A DNA stretch of 64,000 nt, taken from the NCBI GenBank assembly GCA_002104945.1, contig MCFH01000002.1, positions 434,001 through 498,000 of the forward strand. The letters are read 5' to 3'. Below, piece by piece: positions 1 to 15,500 of the stretch. Numbering within the stretch: the first letter of the stretch is position 1; every line of letters begins with the position of its first letter. The position numbers were made by a program, and so were the translations under genes. This stretch comes from Piromyces finnis. Its lineage: Eukaryota > Neocallimastigomycota > Neocallimastigomycetes > Neocallimastigales > Neocallimastigaceae. Under the pieces are notes generated by a model that worked only from the letters and a program-made list of their open reading frames with translations, was not told where the DNA came from and searched no databases.

Positions 1-121
1 TAAAATACAAAAGTATTTTAAATGTTATTATAAAATTTAATATAATAACAAAATAGAATATTTGTAAATAGAATTGAAAATTTCAATATAAAATAATTAT
101 ATAATATTATTTTTATAAAAA

Positions 122-3100
122 ATGGAAAATGAACAAGAACAAATTATTATGAACACAGAGGATATTACCTCTAGTAGTTGGAATGAGAAGAAATGGTTAT
201 GGGTATTTATAATAAATTAATAATAATAAAAAAAAATAGTATCATAATATTAATAAATATCTTTATTAAAGATTCCAGATCCAGAGGAAGGATATGTTGC
301 ATGTGAAGTATTAAAAGAAAATGGTGAAGAATTAAAAGTCAAAATTGTTAATGGACCTGTAAAATATCATGTTAAATATAACAATTAATATCTATTTTGT
401 TTAGTTAACTTTTTTTTTTAATTTTTTTATTATAAAAATAAAAATATAATTAGGAAAAAATTGTAAATATAAACGAAACAGAAAAAATGAATCCACCAAA
501 ATTTGATAGAGTTCCTGATATGGCAGATCTTAGTAATTTAAATGAACCATCTGTTATTCATAATTTAAGATTAAGATACTATTCTAATATGATTTATGTA
601 ATAATTCTATTCCTTTTTGGAAAAAAATTAATAAATATAAATATATATATATAGATTATAATAAATTTATTTTTAATCTATAAATTATGATATGTTATAG
701 AGTTATTCAGGTCTTTTTTTGGTATCAATTAACCCATATAAAAACCTTCCAATCTATAATGATGAAATTATTAAATCATATAAAAATATGAAAAGAGCTG
801 ATATGCCTCCACATATATATGCAATTTCCGATCTTGCCTATCGTAATTTACTTCAAAATAAAGAAAATCAATCCATTCTTATTACGTAACTATTATATAT
901 TAATTGTATTTTAATTCATTATTTTTTACTTATGTGATATATCATATCTATTATAATTAATATTAAAGTGGTGAATCTGGTGCTGGTAAAACGGAAAATA
1001 CTAAAAAGGTTATTCAATATTTAGCAGAAATTGCCGGAGGAAAAATTATTGTTAATGAAAATACAAAAGATGTTTCTAGTAAGAAAATTAGAAGATTGTC
1101 AAATGCTACAAAAGGAAAGCAATTCATTGGTTCATTAGAAGAGCAAATCCTTCAAGCTAATCCAATTTTAGAAGCTTTCGGTAACGCACAAACTGTCAAA
1201 AATAATAACTCATCTCGTTTCGTAAGTATATAATATTTTTTTTCATCTAATTTATATATTAATATCTTTAAAATTTAATGGTTTATTTTGTTTGAAATTA
1301 TTCATTCATTATAGGGAAAATTTATTAGAATTGAATTTCTTCCTTCTGGTTATATTGGTGGTGCAAAGATCGAAAAATATTTATTTGAAAAATCTAGAGT
1401 AACTTATCAAACTAATAAAGAAAGAAATTATCATATTTTCTATCAGTTAATTAAAGGTGCTTCAAAAGAAACAAAGGATAAATTACTTTTAAGTGATTCC
1501 TTAGATGATTATAAATATATTAAGAATTCAAAAAAAACTATTGAAGGAGTTGATGATGTTGAAGAATTTGAATTATTAAAAGTAATTATTATTATTATTA
1601 TTATTATTATTAAATATTTATTTAAATATGATTTATATAATATATATATTTATAAATAAACCATATTATATAAAATAAAAATAGGAATCTATGCTCATTA
1701 TGGGTATTGATGAAGAAGAACAATTGAATTTCTATAAAATTATTGCTGTTATTCTTCATTTGGGTAACATTAATTTAACAAAAGATAGAAATGATCAGGC
1801 ATTATTAGCTGATACAGTTGATATTGAAAAAGTATGTCACTTATTAGAAGTGTCCGTTGATGACTTTACAAGAGGTTTATTAAAACCAAAGATTAAGGCT
1901 GGTAGAGATTGGATTACTCAAGCTAAAGATGTTACTCAAGTACAATATTCTATTGGTGCTTTCGCAAGAGCTTTATACGATAGAATGTTTAAATATTTAA
2001 TTACTTGCATTAATAAAATTTTAGATAAATCAAATTCAAATTCATCATTTATTGGTGTTCTTGATATTGCTGGTTTTGAAATTTTCGAGGTATATATATA
2101 TTTATACATAAATTCTTAATTATTTTAAATCAAAATACATTATTAATATATACTAATCTAAATTTAAATAATAATAGAATAACAGTTTCGAACAATTATG
2201 TATTAATTATACTAACGAAAAACTACAACAATACTTTAATCATCATATGTTTATTATGGAACAAGAAGAGTATTTAAGAGAAGGAATTGAATGGAAATTC
2301 ATTGATTTTGGTTTAGATTTACAACCAACAATTGATATTATTGAAAAAACATCGGTACATTTTAATTTTAAATTTCTAGAAGATAATATTTATTTATACT
2401 ATCAAGAAATAAAAATATAGTTTAAATAATTCAACTTTTAACACTTTTTATTTTTTATTTAAATATATATATATTATAAAAATTAAATAGCCAATTGGTA
2501 TATTTTCTTGTTTAGATGAAGAATGTGTTATGCCAAAGGCAACCGATGAAACATTTATTAGTAAATTAAATACTTTATGGAAAGATAAATCTAGTAAATA
2601 TGAAGTACCACGTTTCAATAAAGGATTTATTCTTCATCACTATGCTGGTAAGGTTGAATATGATACTCAAGGTTGGTTAGATAAAAATAAGGATCCATTA
2701 AATGAAGAAATAACAAAAATGGTAGCCAATTCACCAAACAAGTTTGTTTCTAATTTATTCCCTGATTATCAAGATTCAAGCTCAAACAATGAACCACAAA
2801 AATTCTCAAGAATTAAGAAAGGTTTATTTAGAACATTTGCTCAAATTCACAAGGATCAATTAATTGATTTAATGGAAAAATTAAATTCAACTCAACCTCA
2901 TTTTGTACGTTGTATACTTCCAAATACTGAAAAGAAGCCATTGAAGTTTAATAATATTCTTGTACTTAATCAATTAAAATGTAATGGTGTATTAGAAGGT
3001 ATTAGAATTTGTCGTGCTGGTTTTCCAAATAAAATTACTTTCTCTGATTTCAGAGCTAGATATGAACTTTTGGCTTCAAAAGAAATTCCAAATGGTTTTA

Positions 3101-6100
3101 TGGATGGAAAAAAGACTGCTCAAATTATATTAGAACATATTAACCTTGATCCAAATAGATATAGAATAGGTAATAGTAAGGTTTACTTTAGAGCTGGTGT
3201 GGTAAGTTTAAACATATATTTACTATAAATATTCGATATTTGATGTATATTAAAAAGCATTATATATATTATTTTTGATAAATAATTTATTAAATATATA
3301 AAGTTGGCTGAATTGGAAGAATTAAGAGATAATTGTCTTTCAAAGAGTGTTACATTAATTCAAACAGTTTGGAGAGGTTATTCATCAAGAAAAAAATTTA
3401 CATCTTTACTTAATAAACTTAGAGCTATTCAAGTAATTCAAAGAAATGCAAGAGTTTATGTTGCTTTGAGGGAATGGTCATGGTGGAAGTTATATACTAA
3501 AGTAAGACCCTTATTAAATGTTTCAAGAGTAGATGAAGAAATGAAGAAAAAAGAAAACTTAATAAAAGAATTAGAAGAAAAGGTTAACAATGAAACGAGT
3601 CAAAAACAAAAATTAGAAGCGACTCAAAAAGATTTGGAATCCAGAATTACTGAATTAGAAAATATTATTAACAGTGAAAGAAGAGCAGCTGCTGATCAAG
3701 AAGAAATATTTAATAGAGCTCAAGAAAAGATAGAAAGTCTTGAAGAAGATTTAAAGTTGACAAATAGTGAATTGGAAAATGCTGAAAATCAATTTAAGGA
3801 TTCCATGAAAAAAAATAGTGAATATGAAGAGGAACTTAAGAATTTAAAGATTTCATTGAATGAACAAATTATTAAAACAAATAAAAGTGATACAGAGAAA
3901 GCTATGAAAGATCAACAAATTGAGCAATTTAAATTAGATATAGAAGCAAATAATGAATCAATTTCAAAACTTCAAGAATTAAAAGAGAAATATGAAGCAG
4001 AAATTAATCAATTACATGAAAACATTAACGCCATTGAAGGAAGTAAGAATGAGTTAGAAAGCAATAAATCAAAACTTCAAAACACTTTAGTTTTAACTCA
4101 ACAATATTTGTCTGAAGAAGAAAATAAAAATACCAATCTACATAATGAAAACAATAATATGAAAAAAGAATTAAACAAAATAAAAGAAATGCTAGATGAA
4201 ACATCAAATAATAAGTCTAAGCTTGAAGAAGATCTTACTTCTAGAAATAAGGAAATTAATGATTTAAATGAAAAATTGCAAAATGAATTAAATGAAAAGG
4301 AAGCATTAGAGAAAAAGTTGAAAGACATTACAATCAAGCTTCAAACAAGTGAAGCTAACTATCTTAATGAAGTTTCTGAAAAAGAAAAAGAAATTTTCCA
4401 AAAGAAAAACTTAGAGAAGGAGATTAATGAACTTCATGATCTTATTCAAATTAAAGGTGATGAAGAAACTAAGCAAAGTGAAGCAAATAGAATAAGGGAA
4501 AATGAAATTCAAAACTTAAGAATTCAACTGAGTAATCTTCAAGCTGATTACGATAATTTAAGAAGAACGAGTAATTCAACAATAGAAAAATTAAGATTTA
4601 CTCTTCAAGATTCTAAAGAAGATTATGATAAATTAATGGCTCAAAAACAAAAATGTGATCAAACTATTTCAGAACTTAATGAACAAACCAATAAATTAAA
4701 TGAAGACATTAATAATGCTGAAAAAGATAAACGTTCATTAAATAATAATTTAAATTCTGCAAACAACAAAATCACTGCTTTAGAAGATGAAATTGCTCAA
4801 ATGAAAGAACAAGATGAAAGAAAAGCTCAACAAATTTCATCCTTAAATACTAAAATCGATGAGTATGAAAAATCAAATCTAAATTTAGATCATGATAGAT
4901 CAAGCTTATCACGTCAAAATAACGCTCTTCAAAATGAACTTGATCAAGAAAGAGAAAAGAATGAAAACTTAGAAAGTATGAATTATAAATTAAAATCTAA
5001 TATTAGTGATTTACAAAGTAGAATTGAACAAGAAGAATCAAGTAAGTTAGACGCTCAACATCAACTCCAATTAAAGAATGATGAATTAGAATTATATAAA
5101 AAGAATAGTGAAAAAGAAATGGAAAAATTAAAAACAAATTCTGATACAAACAAACAAAAATTAGAAGAAACAATTAAGGAATTAAGAGATCAAATATCTA
5201 CTTTAGAAATTAATAATAAATCTTTGGAAAAGGCTAAGGTTCGTTTAACTGCTGAAAATGAAGATCTTCGTCATGAGATTGAATGCCAAAGCAACACCAC
5301 TCGTGCTGCAGAAAAGAAAGCAAAACAAATAGAAAACCAAGTTTCTCAATTGAATTTAGTACTTGAAAGTGAAAAGAAAAAGAATGAACTATCCGAATCT
5401 AATATTAGAAAGTTAAATTTACAAATAGAAATGTTGAATAGTAATATTGATGATAAGAATCAACAAATTAATTCATTGAATAATGCAAAGGCCGAAATGG
5501 AAAGTGAACTTCAATCCTTAATTGATGAAGTTGGAGATGGTGGTAAAAATGTTATTGAATTGGAGAAAACTGTTAAAAAGTTACAAAATGAAATTGATAG
5601 CCTAAAATCTCAAATTGAAGAGATGGAAGAAACGAATAATCAAATAACTACTATGAAAGAAAATGCAGAAAATCAATTAGTAGAATATCGTAAAAAAATG
5701 CAAGGTGAATTAGATGCAAAGGACTCTCAAATGGATGAAATGAGACGTATGTTATTAAAAGAAGTTAATGCCCTTGGTGAACAATTAGATGAGGTTACTA
5801 CACAAAAGAATGATTTGTTAAAATCTAAGAAAAGATTAGAAATGGAATTAGAATCCTTAACATCTAATATTGATAATACTGAAAGATCAAGAATTGATTA
5901 TGAAAAAGCTAAAAAGAAGGCTGAACAAACTATTAAAGAACTTACTGCTACACTTGAAGCAAAGGATAGAGAATGTAGAAATTACATTGAAGTAGCCAAA
6001 ATTCATGAACAAAAGTCAAATAGTATGCAAACTGAATTAGAAAATGTTACTAACATTTTAAGTTCCTCTGAAAAGTCACGCGACCAATTAAAGAATCAAG

Positions 6101-8397
6101 TTGATAGTCTTTCCAAGGAATTAGATGATAATATGATTGAAATAGATAACTTATATAGTGCTAAGAAGAATCTTGAAAAACAAGTGTTTGACTTAAAGGT
6201 TGAATTAGAAAGTTCTGAAGACAGGGTTAGAAGTTTGGAAGACAATGTTGGAGATATGAATACCGATGAAATTAAGTCAAAGATTAAATTAGAATATGAA
6301 GAAAAACTTGAAAAATTAAATGAATCAAGAAGAGCTCTTTTAGCTTCTCAACGTCTCCAACAACAAGAAATTGAAGAAAAGAATAAAGATATTAGATCTT
6401 TAGAAAATCAAAAGAATATATTACAAAATGACATTGATGATTTGAATTCTAAACTTGAAGAAGAAATTTTAAGAAGAAATGAGGAAGAAAATTCCAAGAA
6501 TAAGGTTATATCTGAACTTAACACTACTCAAGAAAAATTATTTAATGAAACTAATAAGAATAAAGAATTATTCGATTCAGTTACCTTCTATAAGAATAAA
6601 TCTGATAAATACTTAGCTAAACTTGAAATTGCAGAACTTTCTAAGATTAAAACCGAAAAATCAGAAAGTATGCTTAAGATTAAGTTAAGAGATACTGAAG
6701 ATAATTTACAAACTACTTTACAAGAAGTAAAACATTTAGATGAAAGAAATAAATTATTAGAGAAAGAATTATTAGAAATACAAGATAAGATGGTTGAAGA
6801 TTCACTTGATTTAAATGATGCTCTTACCGAAAATCAATTAATTAAACAAGAACTTGCAGACTTAAAGGATAAATACAAAGAGGATGTTACTGAAAGTGAA
6901 GATGCTATGACTGAATTAAGAAAAAGATTCGGAAAAGAAAATCAAGTTCTCCGCACTGAATTAGATATGGAAAGATCAAACTTTATTAAGATTAGAGAAG
7001 ATAAAAGAAAGCTTGAAATGGAATTAGATAATGCAAATGATAAATTAACAAAGGAAATTTGTGATAGAATGAACTGGACAAGAGAAAAAGAAAAGGCTTA
7101 CGAAAAAATTGATGAATTATCACAAGCATGTTTAGAAGCTACTACTCAACAAGATGAATTAAGAAACCAAATTGGATTACAAACATCTGAAATCCGTGAA
7201 TTAAAGAATAGTTTAGAAGATTCAGAATCTAAAAATACAAGTATAATAAAAGAAAAGCATGCTTTAGAACATGAAATAGAAGAATTAAATGAAAAACTTT
7301 CTGATATAGATAGTAAGAATAAATTCTATGAAGAGCAAATTGAAGAACATAAAGCTAAGATTGATGAATTGAATGATACCCTTGAAGAACAAACAATAAA
7401 GGTTAATGAAATGAACGAAAAATTACTTAAAGCTGAAAATGAAGCAGCAGAAGCATCTACTCGTTTAGAAAGAGAGAAAAAAGAAAGTCTTGACGTTGAA
7501 AAGAACAAATACGAATTAGAAAGAGAAATTACCGATTTGAATGCAAAATTATTTGATTTAGAAAATTATGTTGTTCCAGATAGTAAGAAAACAATTAGTA
7601 AATTAGAAAAGAGAATTAATGAATTAACAAATAAATTAGAAGTAATTACAAAAGAAAAGACTCAATACTCTCAAAATGTTAGAGCAAATGAAAGAACAAT
7701 ACGTGAATTACAACTTCAATTAAATGAAAAGAATAAAATGCTAGAAAAATTAGAAGAACAGAAACAAAAGACAGATGAAAAGATGAAAGAATTTAAGAAT
7801 AATTTATCAGAAGCTGTATATACAAAAATATATATTAATAAATATGTAAAATATATATATAAACATTCCATAACTAATAATTAAATTTTTTAAAAATTAT
7901 AGGAAATTACTATCAATAACCTGAAAATTAAGCGTCATCATCTTAAGAAAAAGGTTATCGATTACCAAGAAAAATTAGCAAGGTAATTTTTTTTATTTTT
8001 TTAAATATTACTGATTTATATAGAATTATAAAAATAATTATTTACATTTTCAATATTTATTTTTTATACAAGTTATGAAAGCTCTGGACCAATAGCTCCA
8101 AAGCAACTTAGTGGTAGTAAGGATGATAACTTAAATAATGTTGAAGATCCAAAATCAGTGTCTAGTTCAATATCAAATATTGCCAATTCTAGAATGAGTT
8201 TATTAGGTAGTGATATGGATGAATCTGATATGCCTCAAACCAGTTTTAATAACGAACAAAATGACGATTTAGAAACTGGTATTAATGATATGTCACCAAT
8301 TAATTCTAATATCAGTTCTAAAAGACCAAGTATGGCTAATATTGAAGATACACAAAAAGAAAGTACACTCTTACCACCACAACCTGAAGGAAATTAA
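122..8397 (+). CDS. MYO1: Conventional (type II) myosin heavy chain, 12 exons, 2408 aa
   Basis: Actin-based motor that forms bipolar filaments and drives the cytokinetic ring. Exons by eye: 122-202, 272-358, 454-597, 701-885, 969-1221, 1315-1581, 1685-2089, 2178-2354, 2491-3201, 3304-7815, 7903-7982, 8073-8397; they sum to 2409 codons in one frame. Residues 1-770 are the motor: SH3-like start (WIPDPEEGY), P-loop GESGAGKT (about 167-174), switch I NNSSRFGKF (about 246-254), switch [11 protein letters not shown] (about 466-474) and actin-binding [10 protein letters not shown]. Two IQ-like segments follow ([28 protein letters not shown] ending in [14 protein letters not shown], the class II neck signature). 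Then comes about 1450 residues of coiled coil, nearly all in the 4.5-kb exon 10, and a short Ser/Asn-rich non-helical tail. The start is the first ATG of exon 1. Class II assignment is firm; the yeast-style symbol is only by analogy. Confidence 0.96.
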
Positions 8398-8685
8398 ATT
8401 TCTAAATTTCATTACCCTTATTAAAATATATTTTCTATTTTCTATTTTTTAATATTATAATATCAATAATAATATTAATAATATTATTAAATATAATTTT
8501 AAAATTAAATGAAAATAAACTATTTTTTTTCTTTTTAATCCAACAAGTAAAATCATATAATCAAGTTTTTTTATAATGTATATTTTCTATTAATGTAACA
8601 TTAACTTTAATTATTAATAAAAATTTTTTTAAATATTTTAATATTTTTTTTCATTTTTTTAAAAAAAAAAAAAAAAAGAATAAAA

Positions 8686-11177
8686 ATGAATCAATACTAT
8701 GAATTATTAAATAGTAATGTTTATGATAAAAAGAATATAGTAAGTTTTTATATTCATTTCATTTATTTAATAAAAATATAAATAAGAATTTAATTTTTTT
8801 TTCCCAAAATATTAATAAGGTAACATATAGATGGTTAAGTCGAAAGATAAATGTGAATGTTAATCAAGCAAAAGAGTAATAATAACTATATTGTTTTAAT
8901 TCTTTTTATTATTATTATTATTATTATTTTATTTTTTCTTTATGTTTAAATTACCTTTGTAAGGAAAAAGAAAAAAATAAAGTAATATAATATAATGTTA
9001 TATATTTAATGTAAATTAATTTCCTTTTAAAAATGTATATGAATACTTTTTCAAATTAGAATTCTATATGAATTCAAAGCCAGTGAAAATGATAAAATTC
9101 ATTGTGTTTATTGTATTTCAGGACAACTTATAAAAAACAATGAATTATCAATTGAACTTATACCAGAGGAAAAGTTGGAAGGTTTATACATAATAATATA
9201 AAAAAATATTTAGAAATATATATATGTATAGAATTTAACTTATATAACTTAAATTATTTTCTTTATTACCAAATTTTTTATAAATATATGTCAAAATTGT
9301 CAAAATTATAAGAAACAAAACAAAAATTCCAAAATTACTTTATTCATATTTATAGTGTTGAAGCTCAAAGTTTAAAAGTATTTCTGTTACTTAAAATTAA
9401 CAAAATTAAAAAGATTTACATTAAATGAATTTTTTTTTTAAATGTTTGAATATTATTGAAAAAAAAATATATTATACAGGAATTAGATCCATTAATTGCA
9501 GAAAATTATGATATAATTAACAATATTGATGATAATCTACAAGAGTATAATACTTTTTATTCCAATATTATAAATTATAAATTAATAAAAATTGAAATGT
9601 TAAATAGTAACAAAATTTATTTCGGAATTATATTATTTTATTTAAAAAAAAGTTATTCCATGATTCATTGTGATTATATACATAAAAGAGAAAGAAAAAT
9701 AGAAGGTACATCTATTGATGATATACAAAATGAAAAACCAGAATCCTCTATTAATTCTAAGTTTAATAACAGTAATAATAGTTTAAAGGTATTGAAAATT
9801 TAAACAATTAATAATGAATTTGCGTAATAAGAATAAATACTAATTATAGTGCATTGATATTTATAATTAATTAGGATATTAAAAAAGAAAAGAATGATTT
9901 ACTCAAAAAAATATCAAAGTGAGCTTAAATAATTATTTAAAATATATTATAATTTATAAAATACATAAATAAAATATATATATAATGGCATTACTGCTTC
10001 ATTATTATTTAATATAAAAATTAAAAATGAATATATTTATCATTAATTATATTTAAATAGTAATAAAAAAGCTAGCAAAGCTAAAGATGCTAAGGCATCA
10101 TTCTTTGAAAAGTTTAAAACAAAATCAGTGTTTGAAGCTGATAATGATGTTTCAAATAAGAAGCAAATAAAGAAAGAAATCAAAAGTTCAATGGATAAAT
10201 TCTTAAAAGACAAAGATACCGTAACTTCAGTAAAGAAGGAAGAAGAAATTTCTGAAGAAAAAGCTGAACCAATGAAAATAGATGTAGAAGAACCAAAAAT
10301 AACAAAAGAAAAAAAAATAAAAATGATAGAAGAAGAAAATAAGAATATGGAAGTTGACAAGGGTAAACAATATAATTCATTAAATAATATATTGTTTTCT
10401 TGAAATCTTTATTATAACGCTAATTATTATTTTTTTTAATAAAACATTTCCTTTTATTAATATATTTAATAAATATTAAAGAAATTGAAGAAGAAAATGA
10501 AAGATTAAGACATTTATTTGATGATGATGATTTATCTACACCAATAAATAGACCATCTGGTAATAAGAAGATTGTTATAGATGATGATGATGATGATGAT
10601 GATGAAGAGGAAGAAAATGAAGTTGAAGACGACAATTATAATATTATTTCAAATGAACTTGAGGAAAAACCAAAAAAATTAGTTAAATCAGGTAAATATT
10701 TGTTATTTTATAAAACAATATATAAATATTATATTAATTTTATTTTTTATATTACAATTACAAAAAAAAAAAAAAAAAAAAAAAAAGATGACCCAAGAGA
10801 AAAAGGAAGAAAAAGATATAGAGTTGTTAAATCAAAAACATATATTGATGATAAAGGATATTTAGGTAATTATTTTAATTAATTATTCATTATTAATTAT
10901 TATTTATTATTTATTATAAGTTATTAACACAATAAAAAAAAAATAATTATTCTCAAAATTAAAAGTTACAGAAGATGTTTCAGACTGGGAATCAGCAAGT
11001 GATAATGAAGAAACTATTGTACAAAAACCAAAACAAAAATCATTATTTGATATGCATAATCATAATAAAAGAAAAAATGACGATACTGATAATGATAATG
11101 ATAAAAAAGTTAAAAAGAGAAAGGGAGGAACAGAAAAGACACAAAAATCTATTCTTAGTTTCTTTGGAAAGCGTTAA
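8686..11177 (+). CDS. POLD3: DNA polymerase delta subunit 3 (POLD3/Cdc27-like), about 466 aa
   Basis: Accessory subunit that tethers DNA polymerase delta to PCNA in the nucleus. The N-terminal domain matches the POLD3 pattern: VTYRWLSRKINVNVNQAKE followed by ILYEF, then IHCVYCISGQLIKN. The C-terminus ends in a PIP box (QKSILSFF) directly before GKR and the stop. The middle is Lys/Asp/Glu-rich and probably disordered, as in the family. Exons read by eye: 8686-8739, 8820-8875, 9060 to about 9181, a micro-exon near 9356, 9480-9788, 9875-9918, 10061-10362, 10482-10691, 10788-10865, 10966-11177. The junctions between 9174 and 9480 are uncertain: two in-frame solutions exist and both need weak donors (GTTGGA, or GTTTAT plus GTTTAA). 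All other junctions are canonical. It lies 288 bp downstream of the myosin gene on the same strand, with no functional link. Confidence 0.88.
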
Positions 11178-11995
11178 AACAGAATAATAATAATAATAAT
11201 AATAATATCATATTCATTTTAAAATACTCGATTCTATTTCATATTTTTGATATTACCATTCCATATATTAATATATTATTTATTTTATATTAACAATATA
11301 TGTTATAATTTTCATTTCAGCACAAATATATAAATATTTTTAAGATAAAAAGTAATGTAATTAATATATATATTCAAAACAAATTGTAAATGGAAACATT
11401 ATTATTGAAAAAAAGAAAACGAATGTAAAAGTATAATGTAAATTATTTATTTTTAATTTCTATTTATTTTATTTTTACCTTCCCTGCATATATATAGATA
11501 ATGAAATTGAACTTTAGTAATAATAACAAAATAAAAAAATAATTACAGAAGATAATATTTATTAATTTGTGTAACAATCAATTTTTTAAAAATAAAAGAA
11601 AATAACATATTAATATGGATAAAAATATAAAATATCAATAATTAATATTTATTTATACATATTATCTATATGAATTAATAATTTAGAAAATCCATTTAGT
11701 CTTAGGCATTAATTGGTATAGCTCATTTATATCAACGTTATTTTCCTATTTAATTATATCATTGTAATGAATACGCAAATTATTAAAATAATCAATATAT
11801 ATATATTTTTATTTCCTTTTTAGCAACATTATTTAAATGATTTTTTATTATTAAAACTTTTACATAATCCTAAAAGAATTTTTTTAATTTCATTTAGAAT
11901 TATTTCTACATAATTATTTATCCTTTAATGCAAATATTTAGTATCTATATTTTATTATTATAGATATGGATACTTTATGTTCTGGCTTTTTTCAC

Positions 11996-12067
<72 letters not shown>

Positions 12068-12578
12068 CCAATAATTTACTATTTATTTTATCTTTTTTTT
12101 TTTTTTTTTTTTTTTTAATTTTTACCATTATTCATACATACTACACTAAATACACACTTACCTATAATATTTTATAAGCTGATGAATCCAATTATGCAAA
12201 AATTAATTTTAGGATATTACAAATGAAAAATAACAGATTGAAAAACACATATAAATTATATATAAAATATTTATGATTTATTTAAACTTAAATTATTTTA
12301 CATTATTTAGAATGAAGCATATTAATGAAAAAAAAAAAAAAAAAAAAAAAATTAAAAATAATAGATTACGCAAAATACTTTTTATAAATATTTATTTAGT
12401 CTAATATTATATAACAACTTTATTTAAAATATGAAACATGAATAAAATTATAAATTATTTATAAAAAAAAAAAATAAAATAAATAAAAAATAAAAATAAT
12501 TATGAAATTTATTGAAAGGTAAATAATGTAATATAAAACATTTGATTATATTGAATATTTATATGGTATTGATTTCTT
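11178..12578. other. Intergenic region between convergent genes
   Basis: No coding signal on either strand. It holds AT-rich DNA, a long (TTA)n microsatellite, a T22 run and an A22 run. It lies between the 3' ends of the POLD3 and DUF726 genes, so it should contain both 3' UTRs; no specific signals can be pinned. Confidence 0.7.
11995..12068. repeat. (TTA)n microsatellite
   Basis: About 24 nearly perfect TTA units, followed 25 bp later by a T tract. An open frame through it gives only poly-Leu and is not a gene. Confidence 0.95.
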
Positions 12579-15500
12579 TTAATTTGATTCTGGATTTTTT
12601 TCTTCAACTATAACACTTTCAGATGTTTGATGTTCTTCTTTATATTTATTTAATTTAGCTTTGTATTGTTCATTCTTTTTTCTTTCAATTTCTTTTCTTG
12701 CATTTTCGAAAACTTCATATTTTTTTTCTTCATCTTCATAACTACTGATACTTGATATGCTACCAGATTTTTCATAAACATCTTCATCATCATCACCATC
12801 TAAATGAGAATCAAATAATAAATTGGTATCGGTGATCTTTGCACTTTCATTAATTTGATTATAAAGTTCATTAAGATAAGATGGTGAAGTTGGAGCTGTT
12901 AATCTTTCTTTAAGAGATGCTTGATCTTCTTCTTCAATATTTAAAGTAGAAAGAGCAGGTGGTACGTTTCTTCTCTTACTACTAAAACTTTCACTTCTAT
13001 GATATTTTTCTCTAATAGAGACTTGTAATACAGGTTGATTTCCTGGTAATTGCTTCAAATTTATTAATTCTTCTTCTGGAATTTTTAAAGTTGGTTGATT
13101 ACTTGGAAGTTTTTTTACTTCGTATAATTCTTTTTCGGAGGATGAATCACTTTCATCAGCTTCCATTATAAAAGAAGCAGTATCTTCATCATTACTCTTT
13201 ACAATTTCACTTTGTATGTTTTCATGTGAAAGTTTAACCACTAACTTTGGCATTGTACTTTTAATTTCAATTGGTGTAATAACTGGTTCATTTTTTAATT
13301 GATGTTCTTGACTAGCATTGTTATCTTCTGGAGTAGTATTTACTACTAATTTTGGTAATGTTGTTGTAATTTCCTTTGGTTTACAAAATTCTTCAACTTC
13401 TTTTCTTAATCTTTCTCTTTCTAAGGCTTCTTCCCTTTCAATTTCCAATAATTCTTCTTCAGATGGAGTTAAATGACTTTGAGTACTTTGACGTCTTTGT
13501 GGAGCCGGTGATTGAGTTGGAGTAAAGGATTTAAACCAATTACCAAACTTTCTAAAACCACTTCCAGAATCACTAGTCATACTTTTACTTTTACGAAGGG
13601 TAATATTTTCAAGTTTTTCATTTTCTTTTTCCATTTTTTCCTTTTCTTCTTCCATTTTCATACCTTCTTCTCTACTTAATCTTTCCTTTTCATTACTTTC
13701 TTCTTCAGTTTCGAAGGTATCACTTGTCACAATAAAACCGAATTTCTTTAAAATAAGTGGAATTTTTCTTCTGTAATCCAAGTGACCATTAACAATTTCA
13801 TCTAAACAAATATTTTCAATACGATCAACTGGAATTGGAGCTAAACCAGCAACTGTACTAAAACTACCACTACTAGCTCTATATAAGAAACCAAGAACCC
13901 AATCATGAGTTATATATCCATTTACGAATCTACCACTAACAACAGAACAACATTGTTCCCAGTCTTTTTTGGACTCCATTACTGGAGTACCAATAATAAA
14001 TACATCTTCAACGATTCCATACATATTCTTTTCAGCTAATTCTCTAAGACAATAATAAATAACTCTTGCACCAAGAGAATAACCAATTAATGTTACTGGT
14101 CTATTTTCTTGATAATTACCAATTAATGTATCTGCTAATACTAAACCCGTTTTTTGTGCTTTACTTAAACCAATACCCCATGGATTATCTACAGTATAAT
14201 TTAACTTCATCATCCATATTGGTAATGACATTGCAGCAATCACAGGAAGAATAGTTGCACCTAATAATTGCTTCATACCAATACCAAATAACTATATAAT
14301 AAAATGATTGGTAAAAAGAAAAAAGAGATGGACTTTTAATTTTCATTTCCTTTTAATCTTTTTTATTAATAATAAAAATTAAAACATTTAGACTTACCTC
14401 CGATGCAATGATATTAATAGCATTACCTAATTCTTTAAGTTCTTTAGATTCCCATTGTAAACAATAATGATCACCATAAACATTTTCTGGTAAAACGGAC
14501 CATGGCAAAAAGAAATCATTATTATCCACTGTGGTATTCCAACCAGAAACAGTAATTAAAACATTAATGAAATGATTTTTTGGTTTATCTTCTTCTTCCC
14601 CAGCTTCTTTTGTATTTTGAGATTCATTTGAGGATATTTCTTCGGTTTTATTATCAGTATTATTCTCAATCTTTTCGTTTTCAATGTTTTCATTTTCATT
14701 TTCTTTTTTTTCTTCTTCTATACATTTTACTTCATTATTATTGGTTTCATCCTCTTTATTCAAAGATATACTTTTTCCTTCTTCATATTTCTTTCTCCAA
14801 TTTTCAATCTGTACGAATTCAAATTCAGACACACCTCTTGTACGTTTAGCCATTTTCATACCAGTAAGAGATGCACCTGTAAGAGTACCTGCCGAAGAAA
14901 TTAAGGCAATACCACCAGTTGAACCTAAAAAGGCTGTAGTACCATGAACACCTAAATGAATCATACTAAGAGTAGCACCTAAACCTGTTGAAATCAATGG
15001 AGCCGCTAAGCCTGCTGTTAAACCAATAACAAGACCACCACTAATAGAAGCAAGACCCATATACAACCATCTTTTCTTTTTATATTCCGAGGCACGATTA
15101 TCAATAGAAGTTTCATCACGTCTTAATTCATCTACCTCTTCTTGAGACGATTTAATTTGGAAAATAATTTCTTTTTCAATTTTTATTAAATTATAATCAT
15201 CAACATGTAAAAAGCTAGCAACACGCTTTAATAATGCTCTAGAACGAGCATCATATCTACCATCACCAATACTAAGTAAAAATAAGTGAGAAAGAATAAT
15301 GTAACGTATATCAGAAACTTCTAACATTTCTTTTAAAGTAATATTATAATTCTTTTGTAACTCATCATCTTTTCTTCTTAATTCACTTAATTCTGTAATT
15401 GAAGAAGATGGTGTAGGCGATGATGATCTTTCTATAGAATTGTTTGATTCATCATTAGAATTAGAATAATCAACTTTTTCTTCTTCTATTTTTTGTTCTG

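Noticed and set aside
3304-7884. Large coiled-coil frame as a stand-alone gene
   Set aside because: It begins at a splice acceptor (TTG, not ATG) and is exon 10 of the myosin heavy chain.
11977-12177. 66-aa poly-Leu frame
   Set aside because: Translation of the (TTA)n microsatellite and T tracts.
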